The notes below the pieces were generated by a model. It did not search any database and was not told the DNA's origin. It saw only the letters and a program-made list of their open reading frames with translations. Source: Bog-159 sp963785255 (GTDB taxonomy: Bacteria > Acidobacteriota > Terriglobia > Bryobacterales > Bryobacteraceae). Taken from it: a stretch of 64,000 nucleotides of DNA. Numbering within the stretch: position 1 is the first letter of the stretch; each line of letters begins with the position of its first letter. Both the position numbers and the translations under genes were made by a program. Shown piece after piece: positions 7,594-16,122 of this stretch. Location of the stretch: NCBI GenBank assembly GCA_963785255.1, contig CAWAUR010000009.1:372001-436000 (forward strand), read 5' to 3'.

Positions 7594-8195
7594 GCGGCAT
7601 CGCAGTCTACATGGAAGGCGGCGGCGATTCCAAAGAGGGTAAGGCTCGTCTACGTCAGGGCATGTCCGAGTTTCTCCGGAAAGTGTTGGCCCAGAAAAGT
7701 CCGGGCTGGAAGGTTGTAGCTTGCGGAAGCCGCAATGATGCTCACGATGCCTTCGCGAATGCGAATAAGACCTCGCCCAAACAGTTCAACGTGCTGCTGG
7801 TTGACTCGGAGGGGCCGGCTGCCCAACCCCCGCGCACTCATCTGCAGCAGCGCGACGGCTGGGACATGGCATGTGCCGAAGAGGAGTCGGTCCACCTCAT
7901 GGTCCAGGTAATGGAGACCTGGATCGTTGCCGACGCATCCGGGGTGGGGAGCTACTACGGACCGAGTCTGCTGGAGAAAGCTCTGCCGCGTGCGCAAAAC
8001 CTCGAAACCGTCGGCAAGGAACGGATCTACAAGGCACTTGAGCACGCGACAACGAAAACGCAAAAAGGACCGTACCACAAGATCAATCACGCAGCCGCGC
8101 TGTTAGAAGCCATCGACCCGCGGGTAGTGCGGACCCGTTGCCCATCCTGCGACCGCCTGTTTGTGACGCTGTTGCGTGCAATCACTACGCCATAA
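7590..8195 (+). CDS. DUF4276 protein (TOPRIM-like), second gene of the AAA module
   Basis: 201 residues starting at GTG in a 4-base overlap with the ATPase gene. The N-terminus YMEGGGDS (Glu9, Asp13), the strand NVLLVDSEGP (Asp72, Glu74) and the conserved METWIVAD mark it as DUF4276. The spacing of an E-containing first strand and a DxE pair resembles the acidic centre of TOPRIM nucleases, so it may be the effector of the ATPase as in OLD-family pairs. This is inference; the family has no established activity known to me. The C-terminal CPSCDRLF resembles a half zinc knuckle. Tight coupling and gene order support a single system. Confidence 0.8.
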   Translation: MSGIAVYMEGGGDSKEGKARLRQGMSEFLRKVLAQKSPGWKVVACGSRNDAHDAFANANKTSPKQFNVLLVDSEGPAAQPPRTHLQQRDGWDMACAEEESVHLMVQVMETWIVADASGVGSYYGPSLLEKALPRAQNLETVGKERIYKALEHATTKTQKGPYHKINHAAALLEAIDPRVVRTRCPSCDRLFVTLLRAITTP

Positions 8196-8233
8196 GACCA
8201 GAACTAAGTTAACCTCAAAGCTGAAGCTCAGCA

Positions 8234-8569
8234 ATGCAAGCCCAACTCTCCAAGCAGCAAGCCATCGACGAGATCACGCGCCGGCTGGTGGAGTTCTACA
8301 ACCCGGTTCGCATCTACCTTTTTGGTTCCGAGGCGCGCGGGGACGCTGGCCCGGACAGCGATCTGGATTTTCTGGTGGTGGTCCCCGACGATGCCCCGGA
8401 GAACAAATTGCATCCCGGCGCGGGCCGGCGAGCGGTTCTCGGAACCGGATTCGCCAAAGACGTCGTGCCGTGGCGCAAGACCGATTTCGAGGAACGGGCG
8501 GCTTGGGTCAAATCATCCCTGCCCGCTACGGTGGTGCGCGAAGGACGGCTGCTCTATGAGGCCCACTGA
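8234..8569 (+). CDS. MNT-type nucleotidyltransferase (antitoxin of a HEPN/MNT module)
   Basis: 111 residues. The minimal nucleotidyltransferase signature is complete: YLFGSEARGDAGPDSDLDFL (GS-x-ARG plus D-x-D). The C-terminus VKSSLPATVVREGRLLYEAH matches the usual end of MNT antitoxins. In HEPN/MNT modules this enzyme AMPylates and silences the HEPN RNase. The stretch LHPGAGRRAVLGTGFAKD is less typical, and small compensated indels are possible there. The gene sits 38 bases after the DUF4276 gene. Its HEPN partner downstream is broken, so the antitoxin is an orphan. Confidence 0.85.
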   Translation: MQAQLSKQQAIDEITRRLVEFYNPVRIYLFGSEARGDAGPDSDLDFLVVVPDDAPENKLHPGAGRRAVLGTGFAKDVVPWRKTDFEERAAWVKSSLPATVVREGRLLYEAH

Positions 8570-8830
8570 GGCTCGCGCCGGGAGAAGCACGCGAATGGTC
8601 TATCCGGCGCACTTTTCTTTTGCCAGCAGGCCACCGAGAAGAGTCTCAAGGCCTTCCTTACGTGGCACGACCGCGCCTTCCGCCGGACGCACGATCTGGC
8701 CCAACTGGGCTAAGGATTTCCAAGGCGATTGACGACACACTGGCAGCGCTGCTCTAAGAGGCGGACGTGCCTTCCGATTACGCGTGGAAGCTGCGCCCTT
8801 CCGCTGGACAGAACCGTTTCTGAGGGCTCC
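8570..8830 (+). pseudogene. Decayed HEPN-domain toxin gene
   Basis: Directly after the MNT gene, one frame reads ALFFCQQATEKSLKAFLTWH and then DRAFRRTHDLAQLG, the conserved HEPN core (CQQA-EK-LKA-L-W and the RTHDL motif). It stops there. After frame changes and further stops it continues as AIDDTLAALL and DYAWKLRP, which is the usual HEPN C-terminal half. At least two stops and frameshifts interrupt it, and no start codon is linked to the first part. The RNase toxin is therefore not made. From 8830 to 8937 I see nothing except AT-rich sequence before the redoxin gene. Confidence 0.75.
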
Positions 8831-8937
8831 GGCGATAACGCTGCGGAACAAGAATTCTGTGTGCCGCACCAGCGGTTTACAAAACTATACAAACCCCGCC
8901 CGCCAACCCCGCCCATTTTGTTGCATCATCAATAGAG

Positions 8938-9513
8938 ATGCACTCCGCCCTAAAAGCAGCCCTCCTGCCAATCCTTTTGGCGGCAGCGGCCGCCGCCGCG
9001 CATCCCGCTCTGCAGTTCGCCTTGCGCGACACGGAAGGCGTTACGCATACGCCGCAGGAGTGGTCCCAGGCGCACGCGATCGTGCTCTACTTCGTCACCA
9101 CGGATTGCCCGCTGGCCAACGGATACGCGCCGGAAATGAACCGCATCGAGCAGGCTTACACGACGCGCGGCGTGCTGTTCTATGCCGTGCAGGGCGATAC
9201 CACCGTTCCCGATGAACAGGTCCGCCAACATGCGCGCGACTACGGATACCGCTTCCCCGCGCTGCTCGATCCGCAACAGATTCTGGCGCACCACACCGGC
9301 GCCACAGTGACGCCCGAAGCGGTGGTGCTCTCACCCGAGGGCGCGGTGCTATATTTAGGCCGCATCGATAATCGCGTGGAGGATTTCGGCAAAGTGCGCA
9401 TCGCGGCCACCGAGTTCGACTTGCGCGATGCGCTGGACGCCGTGCTGGCCGGGCGTCCGGTCCCGCATCCGCGCACACGGGCGCTGGGATGCGCCATTAC
9501 TAACGGACATTAG
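8938..9513 (+). CDS. Redoxin/thioredoxin-like secreted protein
   Basis: 191 residues with a signal peptide (about 1-21, Ala-rich). A thioredoxin fold of the AhpC/TSA-redoxin type is indicated by HAIVLYFVTTDCPLANGYAP, VLFYAVQGDTTVPDEQV and the cis-Pro region TVTPEAVVLSPEGAVLYLGR. There is one cysteine in the DCPLAN motif, the arrangement of redoxin-domain proteins that commonly neighbour haem/copper monooxygenase genes in these bacteria. The C-terminal cysteine (ALGCAI) is conserved in that group. It is followed after 13 bases by the monooxygenase gene, with which it probably forms an operon, perhaps helping cofactor or metal handling in the periplasm (inference). Confidence 0.8.
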   Translation: MHSALKAALLPILLAAAAAAAHPALQFALRDTEGVTHTPQEWSQAHAIVLYFVTTDCPLANGYAPEMNRIEQAYTTRGVLFYAVQGDTTVPDEQVRQHARDYGYRFPALLDPQQILAHHTGATVTPEAVVLSPEGAVLYLGRIDNRVEDFGKVRIAATEFDLRDALDAVLAGRPVPHPRTRALGCAITNGH

Positions 9514-9526
9514 AGGAGCAACAGGC

Positions 9527-10978
9527 ATGAGGTTCTTCGCCATCTTATCCGCCATCTCTGCGATCGCGCCGCTGGCATCTGCCGCTACGGCCGGCGCCGC
9601 GCCGACGTTCAATAAAGACATCGCGCCGATCCTGTATCAAAATTGCGCCACCTGCCATCGCCCCGGCGAAGTCGCACCATTCCCGCTGCTGACTTACGCG
9701 GACGCGGCCAAGAAGGCCGGCCTGCTCTCCGTCGTGACCGGGAAGCATGTGATGCCGCCGTGGAAGGCCGAGCCGGGTTACGGCGCATTTGCCAATGAAC
9801 GCCGTCTCACGGACCAACAGATCAAGTTGATCGCCGCGTGGGCCAAGGCCGGCGCGCCCGAGGGCAACCCCAAAGACAAACCCCCGCTGCCGGTATTTCC
9901 GAACGGGTGGGCAAGCGGCCAACCGGACAAAGTGCTGGCCATGAGCCACAAGTTTGCCGTGTCGCCCGACGGTCCGGACGAATACCGCTGCTTCGTAATG
10001 CCGCTCGATACCGGCAAGGACGTGTATCTCAGCAGCATGGAGTTTCGGCCCGGTAACCGGCGCGTGGTGCATCATGCGCTGGTCTATGCGGATACTTCGG
10101 GTGTGGCGCGCAAACTGGCGGCCGATTCGCCGGATGGCAGTTACACCTGCTTCGGCGGTCCGAAGTTCCGGCCCACCGGCCTGCTCGGCGGATGGGCGCC
10201 GGGAGCCACTCCGCCGCCCGATGCGCCGGACTATTCGCAACTGCTGCGCCAGGGCACCGATATCGTGGTCCAGATTCACTATCACCCATCGGGCAAGCCC
10301 GAGGAGGACGAATCCTCGCTGGGTTTGAAATTCTCGGGCCCGCCCACCAAGGGGCGGACCGGCATCGTCCTTTCCGACCGCCGCATCGAGATCCCCGCCG
10401 GAGACGCGCACTATGTCGTGAAGACCGGCGTCACCCTGCCGCGTGATGTGGATGTATTCGGCATCACTCCGCATGCGCACTATCTGGGCAAGGATATGAA
10501 GGTGGATGCCACGCTACCCGATGGCACCGTGGAACACCTGATCTGGATCAAGGATTGGGATTTCAACTGGCAGGGTCAATACCGTTACCAGGAGCCTGTG
10601 CACCTGCCGAAAGGCACGCATATCGCGCTCGAGTATGTTTACGACAATTCGGAAAACAATCCGCATAACCCGTCGCATCCGCCGGTGCCGATAACTTGGG
10701 GCGAAGGGACCAGGGACGAGATGGCCGTGCTATTTCTGAGTGTGGCGCTGCCATCGCCCGACGATGTGCCGGCTTTCCGTCGTGAGATGCGGACGGCGTA
10801 CATGGAAGCGTTCGTGGCCGAGGGCAACGGCCCTAACGACCTGCCGCCCGGCATCCCCAAGGGCGAAGTGGAGATGATCAAGCGCGTGTTCCAGACCTTC
10901 GACAAGAACGGCGACGGCAAGCTGGACGATCAGGAGCGCGCGGCGCTGATCAAGTATCTGCACGGCATGGGGCAGTAA
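9527..10978 (+). CDS. Haem c and copper type II ascorbate-dependent monooxygenase-like protein
   Basis: 483 residues from the ATG at 9527, with AGGAG at 9513-9517. A signal peptide (about 1-22) is followed by a single haem-c site CATCH within a cytochrome domain that also has MPPWKAEPGYG. Next comes a copper type II monooxygenase-like region with RRVVHHALVYAD, QIHYHPSGKP and ITPHAHYLGKDMKVDATLPD as likely copper ligands. Near the C-terminus, FDKNGDGKLDDQE is an EF-hand loop. Such proteins are frequent in Acidobacteria and Planctomycetes and are thought to be periplasmic redox enzymes; the substrate is unknown. The upstream redoxin gene is probably co-transcribed. Confidence 0.85.
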   Translation: MRFFAILSAISAIAPLASAATAGAAPTFNKDIAPILYQNCATCHRPGEVAPFPLLTYADAAKKAGLLSVVTGKHVMPPWKAEPGYGAFANERRLTDQQIKLIAAWAKAGAPEGNPKDKPPLPVFPNGWASGQPDKVLAMSHKFAVSPDGPDEYRCFVMPLDTGKDVYLSSMEFRPGNRRVVHHALVYADTSGVARKLAADSPDGSYTCFGGPKFRPTGLLGGWAPGATPPPDAPDYSQLLRQGTDIVVQIHYHPSGKPEEDESSLGLKFSGPPTKGRTGIVLSDRRIEIPAGDAHYVVKTGVTLPRDVDVFGITPHAHYLGKDMKVDATLPDGTVEHLIWIKDWDFNWQGQYRYQEPVHLPKGTHIALEYVYDNSENNPHNPSHPPVPITWGEGTRDEMAVLFLSVALPSPDDVPAFRREMRTAYMEAFVAEGNGPNDLPPGIPKGEVEMIKRVFQTFDKNGDGKLDDQERAALIKYLHGMGQ

Positions 10979-11155
10979 CTACCGCTGACGGTAAGTTCAA
11001 CAGTCCCGGCAAATACCTGAAGATAATTTCGACGTTCCTCGTGAGTGACTCGCCTGAGTGTCTATTAATTATATATAAGATAAATAGGTCCTATAAGAGT
11101 ATACTTGATTGGTGAACTCCCGCAAATGTTGCGGAGAATAGAGAGGACCACGAGT

Positions 11156-14100
11156 ATGACGAGCGAACAGTCCTCGGTTGCGCCCCGGGCGCGTGCCCTT
11201 GAGGCGATCGCCGGACTCTTGATAATTTCAATCTTCTTCGGTCTTGCTTGCCCGCGCGCTTTCGCGGCGCCAGCGGCTACAGCCCTCACGAACCGCGCTG
11301 AAGGCCAACGTATAACTGTGCCCTTGAGTTTCGAGCCGAACCAGGGGCAGGCGCCCTCCACGGTGCAGTTTCTAGCGCGTGGTTCCGGCTATACGCTCTT
11401 CCTCGGTCCGGGCCAAGTCGTCCTGGATCTGGAGGGGCAACCGCCGGCCGGCACGCTGTCGATGAGTCTGATCGGGGCGAATGCCAAGGCCCGTGCAGTA
11501 GGCGTGGCGCCGCAGCCCGGCGTAGTGAGTTACTTCATCGGCAACGATCCGAGTAAGTGGCGCTCCGGCATCCCCACCTATGCCAAGGTCAGCTATGCGC
11601 AAGTCTACCCGGGCGTGGACCTTGTCTTTTACGGTAATCAGCGTCAGTTGGAATACGACTTTGTGGTCGCTCCCGGAGCCGATGTCAGCCGCATCGCCTG
11701 GCGGATCGAAGGCGCCCGCGCCAGCGTCGATGATCGGGGCAATCTGACTCTGGACGCGCCGAACGGTCCGGCGAGTTTCAAGAAACCGGCAATCTACCAA
11801 CTGGATGGAGCCAAGAAGATCAACATCGAAGGATCGTTCGCCGCGGCCGGGAACAAGGTCCGATTCCGGCTTGGCAGCTATGACCATTCGAAGGCGCTGG
11901 TCATCGATCCGGTACTCAGCTACGCCACCTATCTGGCCGGGACCAACGCCGATTACATCGCGAATACAACCGGCCCGGGTATCCTGCAAAACGGTTCATC
12001 GCAAGGCATCGCGGTGGATGCATCGGGCAGTGTGTACGTGACCGGCTCCACTCTCTCGACGGACTTCCCAACTAAGAACGGATATCGAAACGGACGTCCC
12101 TCGAAAGCCGGGAATTGGCCTTCGGCATACGTCACAAAGTTCAGTCCGGAAGGCACTTCATTGGTGTATTCCACTTACTTGGGCGGCGACGGCAGCGAGT
12201 ACGGTTATGCCATCGCGGTGGACTCGAGCGGCGAGGCCTACGTGGCCGGTATGACTAACTCCGTCAATTTCCCCACTACCAGTGGGGCGTTCGAGACAGT
12301 CTGCTCACCCACCCCGACCGATAACGGGCCACCCTATGCGGCAGCCTGCAACTCCAGTAACGCTTCGGCGTTTGTGACCAAGCTGAACGCCGCCGGAACG
12401 GGTTTGGTCTATTCGACATTTCTGGGCGGTTACGGTTGGTCATACGCTACGGGGATCGCGGTGGATGCCGCCGGCCGCGCTTACGTTGCCGGCGACGAGG
12501 AGGAATATTGCCAGACCAGCTATAAGTTCGAAGGCTGCTTTCCGACCACCAGCAACGCGGTAATCGCCGGAGACAAGACCGGCGGACGCTCGCCCCAATA
12601 CGCCTTCGTAGCGGTGTTCGATCCCACGGGCGCCGACCTGCTCTATTCCACCCTATTCGGCGGCATGGATTTCGAGTGCAATGACGGCTGCGCAGGCACC
12701 AATGCCACCGCCGTCACAGTGGACGCCAACGGCTATTTCTATCTGGCCGGCGAGACGCAGGCCGCCAAACTGCCTACCACGCCCAGGGTCATTCAGCCCG
12801 AAGGCGCTCCGCTGGACCCCACCGGATCGTATGTGCAGGCTTGGCGCGGGTTTATTGCCAAGTTCAATCCGGTCGCTGCCGGCGCCGGCGGACCATTGCT
12901 GTCCTACGCTACTTATCTGGGCGGGCAGACTGGGAATACAAGCGATTACATCAGCGGCATCGTTATCGACAGTTCAAGTAATGCTTATATCGCCGGATAC
13001 ACCAATTCTCTGGATTTTCCCGTGACGGCCGGAGTATATGGGACGGTTTGCGGCCTTGGTGGAACCTGTGCGGCGGCGCACGTGACTAAGTTGAATCCAT
13101 CCGGCAGTGCCATCCTATGGTCCACCTATGTGGGGGACGCCCGGCAGGATGGCGGCGATGCCGTGTTCTTTACCGGCCCCGTCCAGTTGGATGGGAACGG
13201 GAACGTCTATATCATCGGGCAAACTGGAGGAGTCAGTTTCCCCATGGTCAATCCCGTCGAGCCAACTCCCACCGGTGGATCTCAGCAGGTGTTGATCGCC
13301 GAACTCGACCCCGCGGGCGCTAATTTACTCTTTTCGACGACCATCGGCTCCGATGGGCTCCATACGGCGGAACCAGCCGGGCTGGCAGTCGACGCCGGCG
13401 GCAATATTTATCTGGCCGGCAATCACATCGGTCCGGGCCTGATCACGACTACCGGCGCATTCCAGCCAACCGTCAGCGATAGCATGTGCTGCTACCACGG
13501 CTTTGTGGCGAAGATCGTGACCAGCCCGACCGTCAGATCGGCTACCGCCGGACAGATCGAACCTTTCGCTGCGGAATCCATCGTCGCGGCTTATGGCTCG
13601 GAGTTAGCCACAGGGACAGCCACGGCCACCACCATCCCGCTGTCCACCTCGCTCAATGGCAACACAGTCACGGTCACCGACTCGGCCGCCGTCGCTCGTT
13701 CGGCGCCTCTATTTTACGTGTCGCCGTTGCAAATCAATTTCGAGATTCCGGCAGGCACAGCCACGGGATTGGCGACGGTCACGTTCCAGAATCAAAATGG
13801 GACGAGTCAGTCGTCGGCGATCCAGATCGGCAGCGTTTCGCCGGGCGTCTTCGATTTAACCGGCGCCGGGCTGGTGGCGGCCTGGGTTCTGCCGGTGATT
13901 TCCGGCGTACAGCAACCGTTGCAACCGGTCTACCAGATCGCGAACGGTAGCTTGGTTCCCTTGCCGATCAATCTCGGGCCGTCCACGGAACAGGTGTACT
14001 TGGAGATGTATGGCACGGGTGTCCGCAACGGCAAGAACGTCACGGTGACGGTGGGCAACTTAAGTGTGCCGGTGCTGTACGCGGGAGCCGCGCCGGGATA

Positions 14101-14224
14101 CGCCGGAGAAGACCAGGTGAACATCGGTCCGCTGCCGCCGGCGCTGGCGGGGCAAGGCAGCGTGAACATCGTATTGACGGCGGATGGACAGCAGGCGAAC
14201 GTCGTCACGGTAACCATTCAGTGA
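11156..14224 (+). CDS. SBBP-repeat beta-propeller protein with Solibacter-type C-terminal domain
   Basis: 1022 residues from the ATG at 11156, with GAGAGGA upstream; an earlier in-frame TTG at 11105 is less likely. A signal segment near 20-40 precedes a DUF7948-type domain (SFEPNQGQAPSTVQFLARGS). Several SBBP repeats follow, each with the pattern GIAVDASGSVYVTGSTLSTD-FPT and a YSTYLGG strand. The last 220 residues (from RSATAGQIEPFAAESIVAAYG) match the TIGR03437 domain first described from Solibacter, a strong phylum marker. It is probably secreted or surface-exposed, with an unknown ligand. The 11050-11110 stretch upstream is AT-rich and may hold the promoter. Confidence 0.85.
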   Translation: MTSEQSSVAPRARALEAIAGLLIISIFFGLACPRAFAAPAATALTNRAEGQRITVPLSFEPNQGQAPSTVQFLARGSGYTLFLGPGQVVLDLEGQPPAGTLSMSLIGANAKARAVGVAPQPGVVSYFIGNDPSKWRSGIPTYAKVSYAQVYPGVDLVFYGNQRQLEYDFVVAPGADVSRIAWRIEGARASVDDRGNLTLDAPNGPASFKKPAIYQLDGAKKINIEGSFAAAGNKVRFRLGSYDHSKALVIDPVLSYATYLAGTNADYIANTTGPGILQNGSSQGIAVDASGSVYVTGSTLSTDFPTKNGYRNGRPSKAGNWPSAYVTKFSPEGTSLVYSTYLGGDGSEYGYAIAVDSSGEAYVAGMTNSVNFPTTSGAFETVCSPTPTDNGPPYAAACNSSNASAFVTKLNAAGTGLVYSTFLGGYGWSYATGIAVDAAGRAYVAGDEEEYCQTSYKFEGCFPTTSNAVIAGDKTGGRSPQYAFVAVFDPTGADLLYSTLFGGMDFECNDGCAGTNATAVTVDANGYFYLAGETQAAKLPTTPRVIQPEGAPLDPTGSYVQAWRGFIAKFNPVAAGAGGPLLSYATYLGGQTGNTSDYISGIVIDSSSNAYIAGYTNSLDFPVTAGVYGTVCGLGGTCAAAHVTKLNPSGSAILWSTYVGDARQDGGDAVFFTGPVQLDGNGNVYIIGQTGGVSFPMVNPVEPTPTGGSQQVLIAELDPAGANLLFSTTIGSDGLHTAEPAGLAVDAGGNIYLAGNHIGPGLITTTGAFQPTVSDSMCCYHGFVAKIVTSPTVRSATAGQIEPFAAESIVAAYGSELATGTATATTIPLSTSLNGNTVTVTDSAAVARSAPLFYVSPLQINFEIPAGTATGLATVTFQNQNGTSQSSAIQIGSVSPGVFDLTGAGLVAAWVLPVISGVQQPLQPVYQIANGSLVPLPINLGPSTEQVYLEMYGTGVRNGKNVTVTVGNLSVPVLYAGAAPGYAGEDQVNIGPLPPALAGQGSVNIVLTADGQQANVVTVTIQ

Positions 14225-14323
14225 CGTGTGGGGCGGGCACCCTGCCTTATTCGTGAGGGATTAGTGCGCATGGTACGTTACGATACCTTTGACCAATGCT
14301 ACTACATCTTGGTCGCAGAGGCC

Positions 14324-14402
14324 CGCTCCCTCACGGTCGCGGCTCGGTAACGGACGTAGTGATTTCGCGGGGTGTACTGAGCCGAGATCGTCAGGGAGCG
14401 GT
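14324..14402. repeat. Inverted repeat, family 2 (CGCTCCCTNACGGTCGCGGCT)
   Basis: Left arm GCTCCCTCACGGTCGCGGCTCGGTAA and right arm TACTGAGCCGAGATCGTCAGGGAGCGG form a long imperfect hairpin. The right arm supplies the TGA stop of the glycosyltransferase gene ending at 14391. Other copies lie at 34.0, 39.3, 60.1 and 63.3 kb. Confidence 0.8.
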
Positions 14403-15110
14403 TCGTCGCCCGTTGCGCGCGATGCGGAAGATATCGATCACATTGCGCAGATTTCCGCTCACCAGCGCCAGGCGGCTGTCGCCATCGTCGCGCCAACGGA
14501 TGGGCACCTGCTGGATGCGATATCCCAGCCGGCGCGCCAGCACCAGGATCTCAACATCAAACATATATCCATCGATTTGTTGCCGGCTGAAAATCTCCCG
14601 CGCCGCCGCGCGCGTGAAAAATTTGAAGCCGCATTGCGTGTCGGCGATGCCATCCAGACCCACCACAGCATGCATGAACAGTCCGAAGCCTTTGCCACCC
14701 AGCCGCCTGTAAAACGGCTGCGGCCGCTCGATTTGCGAATCGCGCATGCTGCGCGAGCCGATGGCCACGCCGTAGCCCTGCGCCAGCCACGGGCGTAGCT
14801 TCTCGAACTCTTCGATAGGAACTTTGTTATCGGCATCCGCGTAACCGGCGATATCGCCGCGCGCCAGCGCCATCGCTTCGCGCACGCCGCGCCCCTTCCC
14901 GCAGCGTTCGCGGTTGCCGATCACGCGCACCGGTTCGCCCTGCTCGGCGGTTTCGAGGGCGCGTTCGCGCGTGCCGTCGTCGCCATCCGCCGCCACGATG
15001 ATTTCATATCGTAGGCCGCGCGAGCGGAAGTAACCGGCTGTCTCGCGGATGGTGGAGGCGATGGTAGCCGACTCATTGTATGCGGGCAGGATTAGAGAGA
15101 CATCGCACAA
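14391..15110 (-). CDS. Glycosyltransferase family 2 (polyprenyl-phosphate glycosyltransferase-like)
   Basis: 239 residues if it starts at the TTG at 15110; no ATG or GTG lies nearer to the conserved N-terminus. SLILPAYNESATIASTIRET, IIVAADGDDGTRE and GDIAGYADADNKVPIEEFE are the strand 1, nucleotide-binding and DxD-type motifs of GT2. DTQCGFKFFTR and EILVLARRLGYRIQQVPIRW match the dolichyl-phosphate beta-glucosyltransferase subgroup, which loads sugars on lipid carriers. No C-terminal membrane helices are present. It is divergent from the heptose operon, with 28 bases between starts, so they may share regulation. Its last residues (GRRTAP) and stop come from the repeat at 14324-14402. Confidence 0.8.
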   Translation of the reverse strand: MCDVSLILPAYNESATIASTIRETAGYFRSRGLRYEIIVAADGDDGTRERALETAEQGEPVRVIGNRERCGKGRGVREAMALARGDIAGYADADNKVPIEEFEKLRPWLAQGYGVAIGSRSMRDSQIERPQPFYRRLGGKGFGLFMHAVVGLDGIADTQCGFKFFTRAAAREIFSRQQIDGYMFDVEILVLARRLGYRIQQVPIRWRDDGDSRLALVSGNLRNVIDIFRIARNGRRTAP

Positions 15111-15138
15111 GTCAGTTATTCTAACAGGTGGACTGCCG

Positions 15139-16122
15139 ATGCCCCTCAACATCGCCATCGTCGGATGCGGACTGATCGGGCACAAACGCGCGCAAGCGCT
15201 GGCGGGCGCGCGGCTGGCGCTATGCTGCGATGTGGATGGCGGGCGCGCGCGGGCGCTGGCTGCGGCGCATCCCGGCGCGGAAGCTGCCACCGATTGGCAC
15301 TGCGCGGTGGCGTCGCCGGGTATCGATATCGTGATCGTAGCCGCCACCCACGATATGCTGGCGCCCATCGCCGCCGAAGCTGCCGCGGCGGCCAAGCATG
15401 TGCTCATCGAGAAGCCCGGAGCGCGGCGCGCCGCCGAATTGGATGCCGTCGCGGAAGCCGCCCGGCGCACGGGCGTACTGGTGCGCGTGGGTTTCAATCA
15501 TCGGTATCATCGCGCTTTCGAAAAAGCGCGCACACTCGTGGACGCAGGCGCGATTGGTCCGCTGCTATTCGTCCGCGGGCGTTACGGGCACGGCGGTCGG
15601 CCCGGCTACGAGCGCGAATGGCGCGCCGATCCGGCCATGTCGGGCGGCGGCGAGCTGCTCGATCAAGGCATACACTTGATCGACTTGGCGCGCTGGTTCC
15701 TGGGCGACTTTCCACGCGTCACCGGCCGCACACCAAGTTACTTCTGGCAAATGCCCGTGGAAGACAACGCGTTCCTGCTGCTCGAAACCGCCACCCGGCA
15801 GACCGCGTTTCTGCACGCAAGCTGGACCGAATGGAAGAACCTGTTCTCGTTCGAAATCTGCGGACGCGATGGGAAGCTCGAGATCTCGGGACTAGGCGGC
15901 AGCTACGGAACCGAGCGGCTCACTTACTATAAAATGACCGCGGAAATGGGACCGCCGGAGACTGTTGCGTGGGAATACCCAATGATCGATAACTCCTGGG
16001 AGACCGAATTCGCGGAGTTTCTCGAAGATATCCGGCTTGGCCGCCAGCCTTGTCCGGGAGTTGCCGATGCCCAGGCTGGCTTACGCATCGTCGAGTGCGT
16101 CTATGCGGAGAACGCCCGATGA
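15139..16122 (+). CDS. Gfo/Idh/MocA family oxidoreductase
   Basis: 327 residues from the ATG at 15139, with AGGTGG upstream. The Rossmann start LNIAIVGCGLIGHKRAQAL and the EKPGARRAAELDAV segment (the usual EKP motif) place it in the Gfo/Idh/MocA family of NAD(P)-dependent sugar dehydrogenases. GGELLDQGIHLIDLARWFLG is the conserved GG-x-LxDxGxHxxD motif carrying the active-site aspartate and histidine. It heads the heptose operon, overlapping hddA by four bases, so it probably modifies a sugar (oxidation or epimerisation) in the same glycan pathway. The substrate cannot be read from sequence. Confidence 0.88.
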   Translation: MPLNIAIVGCGLIGHKRAQALAGARLALCCDVDGGRARALAAAHPGAEAATDWHCAVASPGIDIVIVAATHDMLAPIAAEAAAAAKHVLIEKPGARRAAELDAVAEAARRTGVLVRVGFNHRYHRAFEKARTLVDAGAIGPLLFVRGRYGHGGRPGYEREWRADPAMSGGGELLDQGIHLIDLARWFLGDFPRVTGRTPSYFWQMPVEDNAFLLLETATRQTAFLHASWTEWKNLFSFEICGRDGKLEISGLGGSYGTERLTYYKMTAEMGPPETVAWEYPMIDNSWETEFAEFLEDIRLGRQPCPGVADAQAGLRIVECVYAENAR

